Positions 1 through 9,050 of a stretch of 64,000 bases of DNA are shown here, one piece after another. The notes below the pieces were generated by a model. The model was not told the DNA's origin. It did not search any database and saw nothing but the letters and a program-made list of their open reading frames with translations. Source of the stretch: Mucilaginibacter inviolabilis (lineage in GTDB: Bacteria; Bacteroidota; Bacteroidia; Sphingobacteriales; Sphingobacteriaceae); NCBI RefSeq assembly GCF_011089895.1, contig NZ_JAANAT010000001.1:3038001-3102000 (forward strand). The letters run 5' to 3'. The translations under genes and the position numbers were made by a program. Numbering within the stretch: the first letter of the stretch is position 1; each line of letters begins with the position of its first letter.

Positions 1-1042
1 AATCATCCAGGATATTCTCGCGACCATCAAAGGTCATGAGCTTGTTGTTGGCTTCCAGGAAATGGAAAGCGTTTTCGGCGGCCTGTAAATATTGTTCGCT
101 GGTAAAATCGCCGTTTACTTTGATGGTTGATGCCATAGCCAAGGCAGCAATGGCTATACCCCCACCCGATCGATAGCTGGTTTGATAACGGTGCCAGTCC
201 TTATTTTCGGCGCTGTTGCTGAAGGGTTGATCTTTAGTTTGTTTGATGCGATAGGAAGCATCTTCGGCACGGATCACCCTGTCCTTTGCCAGTTTGCCCG
301 GGCCCGGAGCCGATACCGAACGATAAAAAGAACCGTTTTTGACCTGCATCCGCACCAGGTAATCGGCACCATAAGTGGCCTCATCCAAAATACGGCGATT
401 GATCTGCCTGAAATCGGTAGTTGTTTTTTTATCGAGGATCTCTTTGGTTTTCAATAAGCTCCAAACCACCAAAGGTATCTGCTGCGGATTGAAATAATTG
501 GAGAACGACAGATGTGAAAAATGCTTGCCATAATCACCGGTGGCATCATACCAACCGCCATGGGCATCAATAGTATCCTGTGTTCTGCCAGCCAACAATA
601 AATGACGATCGGCCTTGTCGATTTCGCCAGCAGCGCGCTGCCCTTTAAAGTAATATACTACATCTGACAGCGTAGCCTGCTCCAACACATTCTTCCCTAT
701 TTTAAACGGATAGGAATTGATCTTTTTACCGGATAAGTTGATCTGCACCTGGTAGATACCCGCAGTAGTAAACCCGCTAAAATCAAGCGTATAAAACTCC
801 CGGTTTTTCCATCCTTTCACGTTGCCATTGTATGCAGACTTGCCAGAGAATACCATTTTGCCGTCCACATCAACCAGCTGAAATGTGGTGATTTGATAGG
901 CTTTGTCCGTTACTACAATAGCCTTTTTAGCTTTGGTATCTTCATAGCCTACCTGGTTGGTTACTATTTTAATTTGCTGGGCAAAGGTTGCCAATGGTAC
1001 CATTAATATGGAGAGCAAAAACTTCAGTTTCTTTTTATTCAT
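1..1042 (-). CDS. Glycoside hydrolase family 9 (cellulase-like), C-terminus beyond the window edge
   Basis: Only the first ~347 codons are visible; the gene runs off the left edge. Translation starts MNKKKLKFLLSILM and has a Sec signal peptide ending near TFAQ. Next comes an N-terminal Ig-like domain of the CelD_N type, recognised by NQVGYEDTKAKKAIV. The GH9 (alpha/alpha)6 domain then begins and carries DAHGGWYDATGDYGK, the family motif with the two aspartates that activate the catalytic water. GH9 enzymes are inverting beta-glycanases (cellulose, mixed-linkage glucan, sometimes glucosaminides), so substrate is not fixed by what is visible. It is probably exported to the periplasm or cell surface. 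It lies downstream of, and co-oriented with, the beta-helix protein, but a hairpin terminator separates them. Confidence 0.88.
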   Translation of the reverse strand, partial: MNKKKLKFLLSILMVPLATFAQQIKIVTNQVGYEDTKAKKAIVVTDKAYQITTFQLVDVDGKMVFSGKSAYNGNVKGWKNREFYTLDFSGFTTAGIYQVQINLSGKKINSYPFKIGKNVLEQATLSDVVYYFKGQRAAGEIDKADRHLLLAGRTQDTIDAHGGWYDATGDYGKHFSHLSFSNYFNPQQIPLVVWSLLKTKEILDKKTTTDFRQINRRILDEATYGADYLVRMQVKNGSFYRSVSAPGPGKLAKDRVIRAEDASYRIKQTKDQPFSNSAENKDWHRYQTSYRSGGGIAIAALAMASTIKVNGDFTSEQYLQAAENAFHFLEANNKLMTFDGRENILDD

Positions 1043-1083
1043 AGATCAAGATATTAATATGTTATATAAATTTATAAAAACAG

Positions 1084-1120
1084 TTGCGCTGTTCGAAGTC
1101 TCTGACTTCGAACAGCGCAA
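1084..1120 (-). terminator. Perfect 17-bp hairpin between two minus-strand genes
   Basis: A perfect inverted repeat with arms 1084-1100 and 1104-1120 (ending CGAAGTC / GACTTCG) and a 3-nt loop. On the minus strand the stem is followed by AACTGTTTTTATAAA, a modest T-run. It is 9 nt beyond the stop codon of the beta-helix gene and 42 nt before the GH9 start, so it most likely ends the upstream transcript. Confidence 0.7.
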
Positions 1121-1129
1121 AACGTCTTT

Positions 1130-4105
1130 CTAATTAACAGCCACCGCGTACAAAGCATTATGCCCGGTAACGTACAAGGTTTTCCCATCTTTACTAAACA
1201 CAAGCGATGTAGGGCGTTCCGGAACTTTGATCACACCGCTCTGCTTACCGGCACTGTCATAAATATACACCTGCCCGTCGGCTATATACACATTGCCTTT
1301 GGCATCACCAGCCAAATCAAACTCGCCTCGTTCGGCAAAATATTTCAGATCGCTCAGGTAACCTTCGGGGCTTACCTTGAGCTGTACCGTACGTTTATCA
1401 TACTCATCAGTAGTATAAACCGGTTTACCGGGGTAGGCGGCAACTAGCGCGCTTGAACGGGCCAGGTCATACACCACCGGGATAATAGTAACTCCATCTG
1501 GCGCCACCCAGCATTCGGTTGCTTTATTGACTGATACCGTATTAAAATCATGAAAATCGCGCCAGCGGTGTACGGGATAAAGTGCCTGATATATAGTCTT
1601 GCCAGTTGGCATAGCCTCTTTTTTCAGGAGAAGGATGCTCTCATCCGGATTATCTGTATTTACCGAATACACCAAACTGCCAAAACCCGAATTGCCCCAG
1701 CCGCTAAAGGAAGTACCTGATGCATCAGCCGGATTTTTAAATTCTTCGGGCTTACCATCAACCAGATAACCGGGCTTGGGGGTATATTTAAATACCACCA
1801 GCAGGTTATCATTTTTATCGCAGGCCAGCGAAAGTGGTTCCCAGGGATAATCGGCCAGCAAACTGATAGTTTTGGTACTGGCATCCCATTTATAAATGCG
1901 CCTCATCCGCGCCTCGCTGAAGTAAACATTGCCCTTGCTATCGGTACACAAACTGTTGGCAAACTCAAAGCCAGATGCCAGTTTTTGTACATTGCCCTGA
2001 ACAGGCTGTTCGCTGGCTGTTGTGGTACTGTTGATCACCAAACGGGCAAACTCCCAGGGACGTACCGTGGTATTGGTACCAATATCATACAGCGGATCGG
2101 TAGTGGTATATTTGATTTGGCTGTAGTTATGTACATTCAGCAGCTCCACATTTTTATTATTCCAACTGCGGACAGAATATGGATAAGGTTTATTTACCCT
2201 AATCACCCTAAACATGTACAAATTGGCAAAAGTCATGTCAGCACAATTTTCCAGTTCCAGCGGCTGGCATTCGGTGCTTTCCCGGCTTTCCTCCTCCAGT
2301 TGCAGGGCGTACACTTTCCAGTTGGCTACTTTGTTAAAACGGACCTCGTTGCGTACATGGTGCTCAACCGAAAGGGCATAAATGCGTCCCGGCGTGCTGG
2401 TATTGGAAACATAGGCCCCGGCAGTAGCGTAGGTATTGGCACTCCAGATATTTTTGAATGTACCTCCGCCGCCATCGGTTACCCAAAGGCTCCAATATTG
2501 GCTGTCCCACATATCGCTGTCGTTACCTTTATACAAACCTTGACCTGTTTGCTCGCCAGGCTTATTCATGCCTCCATGACCGCCTAAAAATTTTACATCA
2601 TTCAGGTAGGAGTTTTCACCGGCCATCCACTTACAGGCCACGGCCCGCGGGTTGATGCGACCCGATGATAAGCCTATACCGGTAAGGATATTGTTGCCGC
2701 CTTTACTGGTTTCGATCATTGGTACAGGTCCGCCGAAACCACCGAAGGCCTGGGTATTGTCTTTCAATATGATCTGTGTAGCGATGGGATTTAAACCGAT
2801 CAGAACCGTATTCGGTTTGAATTTTAAAGTTCCGGTGATCCGATATCTCCCCGATGGTACATAAATAGCAGGATATTGGTCAATCGCCTCCTGCATGGCT
2901 TTGGTATCATCCGTTTCACCATCACCTTTGGCACCCAGTGTTTGCAGGTTGACCCAGGTACTTATCGCCGGAAACTCCGGTATATCTTTTTTGGCTGGTG
3001 CAGGGAAAGCCGACAGCGGCTGGATCTCTTTTATGGTTTTACATACCGGGTCAGCAGTCAGGTTATCCATCTGCAAACCGTATATAAAGTTTTTTACTTT
3101 GTAGATAGCGCCTTCACCGGTGGTTGTTGTTTTGCTGCGGCGATAGTTGACCAATGTTTTTACATCGCGGCAATCCACATTACGCAGACTGATCTGGTTA
3201 AAGGCATTATCCTCATTACTGATGATAACAGCCGGACCGCTCACATGGTCAAACCGGCTATCCTCCACAAACAATTTTTCATGATAATTGGGATGGATCT
3301 CAATCGCCGTAGGCACATTTTTTACCTGCATGCGCACAATGGTTAATCCCGCCTCCTGGGTACTGATGGCGGCTTTGCGTTGCCCTTCAAAATAGGTATC
3401 CACCATCATAAACTGCCATCCCGGTGATGGCTTGGTGGTCAGGATGCCGTAATCGCCATTAAAAAAGCGCACATCTTCCATCTCGTTACCCACATCAAAC
3501 ATGCCTGCCTTGCCTTTGCCCACGTCAATATCAGCATGGGCTATAAAACTATGCTGGGCATAATGCGTGCGCAAGGCGACAGCTACCGGATTACCGTCTT
3601 CAATTTTAAGGTTGATATTGGATAAGGCACTGTAGAAGGTAGATGCCCCCGCATCTGATACCTCTTCGCCAGGTTTGGATATATTATTCACAAACCAGAA
3701 CATATATTTGGCCTTGCCCTTATCCGTTGTATCGGCCACCTGGAAACCGGGTGAGTTTTTGGCCAGGATAATAACCGGGCGGGTTTTACCATAACCGATC
3801 AGTCGCACCGCCCGGGGTACAAATATGGTTTTACTAATGAGGTATTTCCCTTCGGGGATAAACAGTACGCCGAAATTATTTTTATCCTTCAAATCCTTAA
3901 TAGCCTGTTGCAGCGCATCGGATACATCAGTTTTCCCATCGGCCTTCACGGGGTATTTATCTGGTGTAAAGTAAACAGCTTCCTTATCCTCCAAACGTTG
4001 CTGGTAAAATGACCTGGCCGCTCTAAATGGAGCATCAGGAGCCTGGGCAAAGCCGTAATGATAAATTGATGATATAAAAAGCGTCAATAAAAAGAACTTC
4101 TTCAC
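1130..4105 (-). CDS. Secreted tandem pectate-lyase-3/GH55-like beta-helix protein with C-terminal propeller-like region
   Basis: 991 aa if started at the GTG at 4105, which gives VKKFFLLTLFISSIYHYGFAQ, a good signal peptide. An upstream ATG at 4210 adds 35 residues that do not look like a leader. Two right-handed beta-helix units are visible, each opening with the pectate_lyase_3 signature: KADGKTDVSDALQQAI near residue 55 and GAKGDGETDDTKAMQEAI near residue 390. This two-helix layout resembles GH55 exo-beta-1,3-glucanases, but I cannot confirm catalytic residues. The last ~250 residues contain repeated blades such as DSKGNVYFSEARMRRIYKWD and DAKGNVYIADGQVYIYD, typical of NHL/SMP-30 beta-propellers. 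Family placement is inference; a secreted polysaccharide-acting or binding role is likely. Confidence 0.8.
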   Translation of the reverse strand: MKKFFLLTLFISSIYHYGFAQAPDAPFRAARSFYQQRLEDKEAVYFTPDKYPVKADGKTDVSDALQQAIKDLKDKNNFGVLFIPEGKYLISKTIFVPRAVRLIGYGKTRPVIILAKNSPGFQVADTTDKGKAKYMFWFVNNISKPGEEVSDAGASTFYSALSNINLKIEDGNPVAVALRTHYAQHSFIAHADIDVGKGKAGMFDVGNEMEDVRFFNGDYGILTTKPSPGWQFMMVDTYFEGQRKAAISTQEAGLTIVRMQVKNVPTAIEIHPNYHEKLFVEDSRFDHVSGPAVIISNEDNAFNQISLRNVDCRDVKTLVNYRRSKTTTTGEGAIYKVKNFIYGLQMDNLTADPVCKTIKEIQPLSAFPAPAKKDIPEFPAISTWVNLQTLGAKGDGETDDTKAMQEAIDQYPAIYVPSGRYRITGTLKFKPNTVLIGLNPIATQIILKDNTQAFGGFGGPVPMIETSKGGNNILTGIGLSSGRINPRAVACKWMAGENSYLNDVKFLGGHGGMNKPGEQTGQGLYKGNDSDMWDSQYWSLWVTDGGGGTFKNIWSANTYATAGAYVSNTSTPGRIYALSVEHHVRNEVRFNKVANWKVYALQLEEESRESTECQPLELENCADMTFANLYMFRVIRVNKPYPYSVRSWNNKNVELLNVHNYSQIKYTTTDPLYDIGTNTTVRPWEFARLVINSTTTASEQPVQGNVQKLASGFEFANSLCTDSKGNVYFSEARMRRIYKWDASTKTISLLADYPWEPLSLACDKNDNLLVVFKYTPKPGYLVDGKPEEFKNPADASGTSFSGWGNSGFGSLVYSVNTDNPDESILLLKKEAMPTGKTIYQALYPVHRWRDFHDFNTVSVNKATECWVAPDGVTIIPVVYDLARSSALVAAYPGKPVYTTDEYDKRTVQLKVSPEGYLSDLKYFAERGEFDLAGDAKGNVYIADGQVYIYDSAGKQSGVIKVPERPTSLVFSKDGKTLYVTGHNALYAVAVN

Positions 4106-4224
4106 AGTTGGTGTTGGTTTTAGACAAGGTATCACAATTGGTAATTGAATATAACAGGATATAAGCCAGCATTGATCAGCTTGAACAAAGCTCGATATTA
4201 GTTTTCCCAACTGCTATTTTAACA

Positions 4225-4420
4225 ACACTACATCACCACTACCAATATTGCCAACCCGATATTATATCAAATTAGTTACAAAAGATTGAAAGGCGAATCT
4301 GTCTCATTCTCCGTCCCGGTTGCTCTGCATTTTTTCTGTAGTGCCGGCACTATGCATTTTCCCTGCTTAAAACCCTGTTAATATCATCATTTTCAGATCG
4401 TAGTAGTGGTAATGTAGTGT
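4225..4420. promoter_or_regulatory. Divergent control region (gap 4106-4589) with an inverted pair of 17-bp sites
   Basis: The gap between the beta-helix gene and the PTS operon holds two copies of a 17-bp sequence in opposite orientation: 4225-4241 (minus-strand reading TAGTGGTGATGTAGTGT) and 4404-4420 (plus-strand reading TAGTGGTAATGTAGTGT). They match at 16 of 17 positions. The right copy ends 20 nt before a -7-like box (TAACTTTA, 4441-4448). A shorter inverted repeat, CTATAAA (4428-4434) and TTTATAG (4445-4451), straddles that box. Two matching sites, one per divergent gene, suggest a shared regulator; none is encoded next to them. Confidence 0.5.
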
Positions 4421-4440
4421 ACTAAAACTATAAAATGGTT

Positions 4441-4448
4441 TAACTTTA
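4441..4448 (+). promoter_or_regulatory. Candidate -7 box for the PTS operon
   Basis: TAACTTTA matches the Bacteroidota -7 consensus TAnnTTTG at all but the last base. It would give a leader of roughly 135 nt before the IIA start. No clear TTTG/TTG -33 element is seen, consistent with dependence on the 17-bp site that ends 20 nt upstream. Confidence 0.4.
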
Positions 4449-4589
4449 TAGCATACTTGCAAAGTGTTATAACCTGGATAAGCATACTGTCGCATTGCTT
4501 ATTTCTTTTTAAATTTTTGATTTACTGGCCCTACAGATCGCTCTTTTTTAAGAACAAAAGATCAATGGGGATTTTGGATATAGATATAA

Positions 4590-4994
4590 ATGAGAAAATT
4601 CTTAATTGCCACGCATGGGGCTTTTGCCAAGGGGATAAAATCGTCATTGGATATGATTATTGGTGAAACCGATAACGTATTCCTGATCCAGGCCTACCTC
4701 GATGATGCTATCAGCGTAGAAGACGAACTGGCCGCGGTTTTAATCCATATTACGGCCGATGATGAACTGGTGATATTTACCGACCTGCTGGGTGGCAGTG
4801 TAAATAACATCATGATACGCGAAGCATTGAAAGACAATGTGCATATCGTATCGGGCTTTAACCTGCCTTTGTTAATTGAGGTTATTATGGGTGATGCGGG
4901 CACCCCGGTTACCGAGGTAATAGAAACAGCCATTATCGACGGGAAAGAGCAAATGGTTTATGTAAACAAACTGATAACACAACAAAATGATTAA
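4590..4994 (+). CDS. PTS mannose/sorbose-family EIIA component
   Basis: 134 aa, the usual length of a free-standing mannose-family IIA domain. It opens MRKFLIATHGAFAKGIKSS, in which His9 is the phosphate-accepting histidine that takes the phosphoryl group from HPr and passes it to IIB. VIFTDLLGGSVNN is the second conserved family motif. It is cytoplasmic. The gene is first in a tightly packed operon and overlaps the IIB gene by 8 nt. A longer reading frame starting at 4457 overlaps it in another frame and has no family resemblance, so the ATG at 4590 is chosen. Confidence 0.93.
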   Translation: MRKFLIATHGAFAKGIKSSLDMIIGETDNVFLIQAYLDDAISVEDELAAVLIHITADDELVIFTDLLGGSVNNIMIREALKDNVHIVSGFNLPLLIEVIMGDAGTPVTEVIETAIIDGKEQMVYVNKLITQQND

Positions 4995-5457
4995 GCTAAC
5001 CCGCATAGACGACAGACTGGTACACGGACAGGTGGCTATGACCTGGACACCCGCACTGGGCGCGGATTGCCTGCTGGTAGCCAACGATAAGGCCGCCACC
5101 GACGAATTCTTAAAAATGACCCTGGGCCTAGCCAAACCTGCCTCGGCCAAATTGCTCATCAAAACATTGGCCGACGCCATCATATTTTTAAATGACCCGC
5201 GCGGCCAGAACATGAAAATACTGGTACTGGTGAATTCTGTAAAAGACGCGGCTGCATTGGCTGCCGGCGTAAGCGAGATAAAAAGCATCAACTTTGGCGG
5301 CATCCGTACCAGAGAAGGCACTCACTCCATAGCCAAGGCTTTGGCGGTTACTGATGACGATATAGCCATTATCCGTGATCTGTTAGCCAAAGGCATCGAA
5401 CTGGAAGTACGACAAGTGCCAACTGATAACAAAACCCCGATAGAAACCCTGATTTAA
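4987..5457 (+). CDS. PTS mannose/sorbose-family EIIB component
   Basis: 156 aa. The start MIKLTRIDDRLVHGQVAMTW contains the family phosphorylation motif DDRLVHGQV with His13 as the predicted phospho-site. The C-terminal part includes SINFGGIRTREGT, typical of the sorbose IIB fold. It transfers phosphate from IIA to the sugar during transport through IIC/IID. The start codon lies inside the end of the IIA gene (8-nt overlap) and the stop is one base before the IIC-IID start, so translation is probably coupled. Substrate cannot be read from the sequence. Confidence 0.93.
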   Translation: MIKLTRIDDRLVHGQVAMTWTPALGADCLLVANDKAATDEFLKMTLGLAKPASAKLLIKTLADAIIFLNDPRGQNMKILVLVNSVKDAAALAAGVSEIKSINFGGIRTREGTHSIAKALAVTDDDIAIIRDLLAKGIELEVRQVPTDNKTPIETLI

Positions 5458-5458
5458 G

Positions 5459-7057
5459 ATGCTGGCCACCTATCTGTTACTCACACTCATAGCCGTTTTC
5501 GGACATTTTGAGGATTTTTTGGGCACTACGCTGTTAAGTCGCCCGCTGATCCTGGGGCCACTGGTTGGTTTAGTACTGGGCGATGTTACCCAGGGCGTCA
5601 TGATAGGTGCTACGCTGGAACTGATCTTTATGGGCAATATCAAAGTTGGTGCAGCTATTCCACCGGATATTATTACCGGTGGAGTCTTGGGAACGGCCTT
5701 CGCTATCATGTCGCACAAAGGACCTGCCATCGCGCTGGCTTTGGCCGTACCTATCTCCATCCTCTCAGAAATGGTGATCAGTGGGCTGTTCGTTTTCCGG
5801 GCAGTTTTCAATAAAAAATTCAATCAATATGCCGAGGCCGGCGATTATAAAGGCGTGCAGCGATTACATATTCTGTCAGGTCTGTTAAAACCGGTGCTCA
5901 TGGGCGTCATTATTTTTGTGGCTTTGGAACTGGGTTCAACGGCCATCAAATCATTCCTTGATTTGATCCCGGCCTGGGTACAATCGGGCTTGCAGGTGGC
6001 CGGGAATATGTTGCCCGCGCTGGGTTTCGCTCTGCTCATGAATCTGATGTTTAACAAAAGAGTAGCGCCTTATTTTTTCCTGGGATTTATGCTGGCGGCT
6101 TATTTAAAGCTTCCCATTATTGCCATTGGCGGTTTAGGGGTAATCATCGCGCTCATCGTAACACAGGATGCACCTAAACTGGCCGCTACCGCCTCTAATG
6201 ATGATGATTTTGATTTCGATGATACACCTGCCGAAACAACACCCGTTGAGCCGCAACATCAACTAAGCAATGGCACTTTAAGAAAACTATTTTTACGATC
6301 GCTTACGCTGGAGGCCAATTTCAACTTTGAAACCTGGCAAAATACGGGCTTTGCATTTGCCATCATCCCGGTGCTCAAAAAATTGTATCACACCAAAGAA
6401 GCCATGACCGCAGCCCTCAAAAGGCATTTGCAGCTGTTTAATACCAGTCCCTATGGTTCTACCCTCATCATCGGTATTACCGCTGCTATGGAAGAGCAAA
6501 ATGCCCTGGACAAAGATTTCGACGAAGAATCTATCAGCTCGGTGAAACTGGGATTGATGGGACCACTGGCCGGAGTGTTCGATTCTTTATTTTGGGGTAC
6601 TTTTAAAGTGATCGCCGCAGGCGTAGGTACTTCCTTAGCTATTAAGGGAAATATATTAGGTCCGCTGCTTTTTTTGATCATATTCAATGTACCGCATCTG
6701 CTGCTGCGCTACAACCTAACTTTTATAGGCTACAATGCCGGGACTAAATTTTTGCAGAATCTGAGCAAAAGTAATGTGATGGATAAGCTCACCTCGGGTG
6801 CTGCTATATTGGGCCTAATGGTGGTAGGTGCCATGCCCGCCACGCTTATGAATATCAAAACACCGCTGAATATTGGCTCGTCCTCATCGGCAGTAGGCGT
6901 ACAGGGCATCCTGGATCAGATAGTACCCGCTATGATACCACTGGGGCTTACCTTCCTGATATATTATTTTGTAAAAAAACAGGTTAAAACCACCTGGCTG
7001 CTACTGGGCCTGTTGGCATTGGGTTTTGCAGGCAGTATAATCCATTTGTTTGTATGA
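5459..7057 (+). CDS. Fused PTS EIIC-EIID membrane permease, mannose family
   Basis: 532 aa, about the sum of a IIC and a IID protein. Residues 1-~235 are IIC-like: several hydrophobic segments and the motif LGDVTQGVMIGATLELIFMG. An acidic, proline-containing linker (~240-262; DDDFDFDDTPAETT) follows. Residues ~265-532 are IID-like, starting LFLRSLTLEANFNFETWQN and including LGLMGPLAGVFDS and two or more C-terminal membrane spans. IIC and IID are usually separate subunits that together form the sugar channel; here they are one polypeptide with no internal stop. The linker is predicted to lie in the cytoplasm by analogy. The stop overlaps the enzyme I start by 4 nt. Confidence 0.9.
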   Translation: MLATYLLLTLIAVFGHFEDFLGTTLLSRPLILGPLVGLVLGDVTQGVMIGATLELIFMGNIKVGAAIPPDIITGGVLGTAFAIMSHKGPAIALALAVPISILSEMVISGLFVFRAVFNKKFNQYAEAGDYKGVQRLHILSGLLKPVLMGVIIFVALELGSTAIKSFLDLIPAWVQSGLQVAGNMLPALGFALLMNLMFNKRVAPYFFLGFMLAAYLKLPIIAIGGLGVIIALIVTQDAPKLAATASNDDDFDFDDTPAETTPVEPQHQLSNGTLRKLFLRSLTLEANFNFETWQNTGFAFAIIPVLKKLYHTKEAMTAALKRHLQLFNTSPYGSTLIIGITAAMEEQNALDKDFDEESISSVKLGLMGPLAGVFDSLFWGTFKVIAAGVGTSLAIKGNILGPLLFLIIFNVPHLLLRYNLTFIGYNAGTKFLQNLSKSNVMDKLTSGAAILGLMVVGAMPATLMNIKTPLNIGSSSSAVGVQGILDQIVPAMIPLGLTFLIYYFVKKQVKTTWLLLGLLALGFAGSIIHLFV

Positions 7058-8772
7058 CGATCAATGGCATAGGCGTATCTTCGGGAATTGCCATTGGCAA
7101 AGCGCATCTGCTAAAAAAACAGGAAGCGGCCTTGTCGGGTGTTGTATTAGCGAATGATGCTGATATTACTATCGAGATAGAAAAATTCAATAATGCTGTT
7201 ATTATTTCAGTTCAGGAGATTGAAACGCTGATCAGCAGTTACGATCAATCTCAGGGAAAAGAAGGACTGGAAATACTGGAAACACATATTGAACTGTTAA
7301 CCGACCCGCAGATCAGCGAAGATGTGACCGAAAAAATATCCAAAGAAAAGAAGAATGCTAATGATGCGGTGATTGAGGTGATTCGTGCTGCTGTAGACCT
7401 GTTTAAGAATATGGACGATGAATATCTGAGCGCTCGCGCCGCCGACGTTCAGGATATCGGTAATCGCCTGCTCGGAAACCTGAATGCTTCAGTCTCAACC
7501 ACAATTGCTGCTTACGAAGTTGATACCATCATTATTACCGAAGACCTTACACCATCGGATACCATCAGCATGGATACTAGGCATGTCGCAGGCTTTGCCA
7601 CACAAGTAGGTGGGCGTACATCGCATGCGGCTATTATTGCCAGATCGCGCGGCATTCCGGCCATTGTGGGATGCGGTATAACCTTAATGGATATTAAAGA
7701 TGGCGACTCGCTGATCCTCGATGGGCAAAGCGGTGCGATCATCATCAATCCGAATCAGGAGACGGTTGAACAATATCGTATAAAACAAGAAAACTGGCAG
7801 GTGCAGGCTGATTTACTTCGGTCCCTAAAAGATACACCCGCCACAACTATTGATGGAGTTAATATCAAGCTAATGGCCAATATAGGCGATGCCAATGATA
7901 TGGAACAAGCCATCGGTTTTGGTGCTGAGGGCTCGGGATTACTGCGTACCGAACTACTTTTTATGGGGCGCGATGCCTTACCCGACGAAGATGAGCAATT
8001 TGAATTTTATAAAGCCGTAGCCCTTAAAGCTAAAGGCAAGCCCGTTATTGTACGCACGTTGGATATTGGTGGCGATAAACAACTATCCTATTTTAATTTC
8101 CCGGCAGAGCAAAACCCTTTCCTGGGTTACCGTGCTATTCGAATCTGTTTGGATCGTCCGGATATTTTTATCGTCCAGCTGAAAGCCATATTACGGGCCA
8201 GCGCGTTTGGCCGGTTAAAGATCATGTTCCCGATGATCTCCAATATACAGGAAGTAAGGGCAGCCAAAACCATATTGCAGCAAGCCAAGGATGAGTTAGC
8301 CGGGGCAGGAATCGCCTTTGATCAAAATACCCCCGTAGGGATTATGATCGAGATTCCGTCAGCAGCCGTCACGGCAGATCTGCTGGCTAAAGAGGTTGAT
8401 TTTTTCAGTATCGGCACCAATGATCTTTGCCAATATACTTTGGCTGTCGACCGCATGAATGAGCAGATCAAAGAGCTGTATGATCCTTACAATCCCGGGG
8501 TGCTTCGGCTTATTGCTTATGTGATTGAACAGGGTCATAAAAACAATGTGGAAGTAGGTATGTGCGGCGAACTGGCATCAGATCCTAAAGCAACCCTTTT
8601 ATTATTGGGCATGGGGCTTACTGAGTTTTCCATGAGTGCCGCGGCTATTCCAGAGATTAAGCATATCATTATCCACAGCGATCTGGTAAAAGCCAAACAG
8701 ATACATAGCCGTGTAATGGAGATGGATAGTTCGACAGCCATCACCGCTTATTTACAGGAGATAACCCTATGA
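7054..8772 (+). CDS. ptsI: PTS enzyme I (phosphoenolpyruvate-protein phosphotransferase)
   Basis: 572 aa, full length for enzyme I. It takes phosphate from phosphoenolpyruvate and gives it to HPr. The N-terminal and swivelling domain carries GGRTSHAAIIARSRGIPAIVG with the phospho-acceptor His191. The C-terminal TIM-barrel PEP-binding domain includes GLLRTELLFMGR, FFSIGTNDLCQYTLAVDR and GMCGELASDP with Cys504, equivalent to the conserved cysteine of Escherichia coli enzyme I. The start ATG overlaps the IIC-IID stop (ATGA) and the gene overlaps HPr by 4 nt. Housing the general PTS enzymes within a single sugar operon implies that this pathway may be their only client. Confidence 0.95.
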   Translation: MTINGIGVSSGIAIGKAHLLKKQEAALSGVVLANDADITIEIEKFNNAVIISVQEIETLISSYDQSQGKEGLEILETHIELLTDPQISEDVTEKISKEKKNANDAVIEVIRAAVDLFKNMDDEYLSARAADVQDIGNRLLGNLNASVSTTIAAYEVDTIIITEDLTPSDTISMDTRHVAGFATQVGGRTSHAAIIARSRGIPAIVGCGITLMDIKDGDSLILDGQSGAIIINPNQETVEQYRIKQENWQVQADLLRSLKDTPATTIDGVNIKLMANIGDANDMEQAIGFGAEGSGLLRTELLFMGRDALPDEDEQFEFYKAVALKAKGKPVIVRTLDIGGDKQLSYFNFPAEQNPFLGYRAIRICLDRPDIFIVQLKAILRASAFGRLKIMFPMISNIQEVRAAKTILQQAKDELAGAGIAFDQNTPVGIMIEIPSAAVTADLLAKEVDFFSIGTNDLCQYTLAVDRMNEQIKELYDPYNPGVLRLIAYVIEQGHKNNVEVGMCGELASDPKATLLLLGMGLTEFSMSAAAIPEIKHIIIHSDLVKAKQIHSRVMEMDSSTAITAYLQEITL

Positions 8773-9035
8773 TAACAAAAGACTATTTAATTACAGCCGC
8801 CGAAGGTATGCATGCCCGGCCAGCAACCAATCTGGTAAAATTATCCAAAAACTACAGCTCACTCATCAGCATAAAAAAAGGCGAGCGTACGGTTAAACTA
8901 AGCAGCCTCATGAACATTCTTTCGCTGGGTATAAAAGGCGGCGAAACCATCTCTATCATTATTGATGGTGAGGATGAAGCAAGCGCTGTTATAGCCATCG
9001 ACGCATTTTTTGAAGAAGAATTAAAACACCTGTAA
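8769..9035 (+). CDS. ptsH: PTS phosphocarrier protein HPr
   Basis: 88 aa. The active-site stretch EGMHARPATNLVKL contains His15, which relays phosphate from enzyme I to IIA. Ser46 lies in KLSSLMNILSLGI, at the position phosphorylated by HPr kinase in Firmicutes and some other bacteria. No HprK is present in this window, so regulatory phosphorylation is unproven. The gene overlaps the enzyme I gene by 4 nt and precedes the NagB-like gene by 15 nt. Confidence 0.95.
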   Translation: MITKDYLITAAEGMHARPATNLVKLSKNYSSLISIKKGERTVKLSSLMNILSLGIKGGETISIIIDGEDEASAVIAIDAFFEEELKHL

Positions 9036-9050
9036 AGGCAAAATAATACG

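Noticed and set aside
1985..3346. Long plus-strand frames opposite the beta-helix gene
   Set aside because: Antisense shadows of a clearly coding minus-strand gene; composition and family matches support only the latter.
4457..4666. 69-codon frame before the PTS IIA gene
   Set aside because: Overlaps the IIA gene in another frame and reads as a translated leader with no family resemblance.
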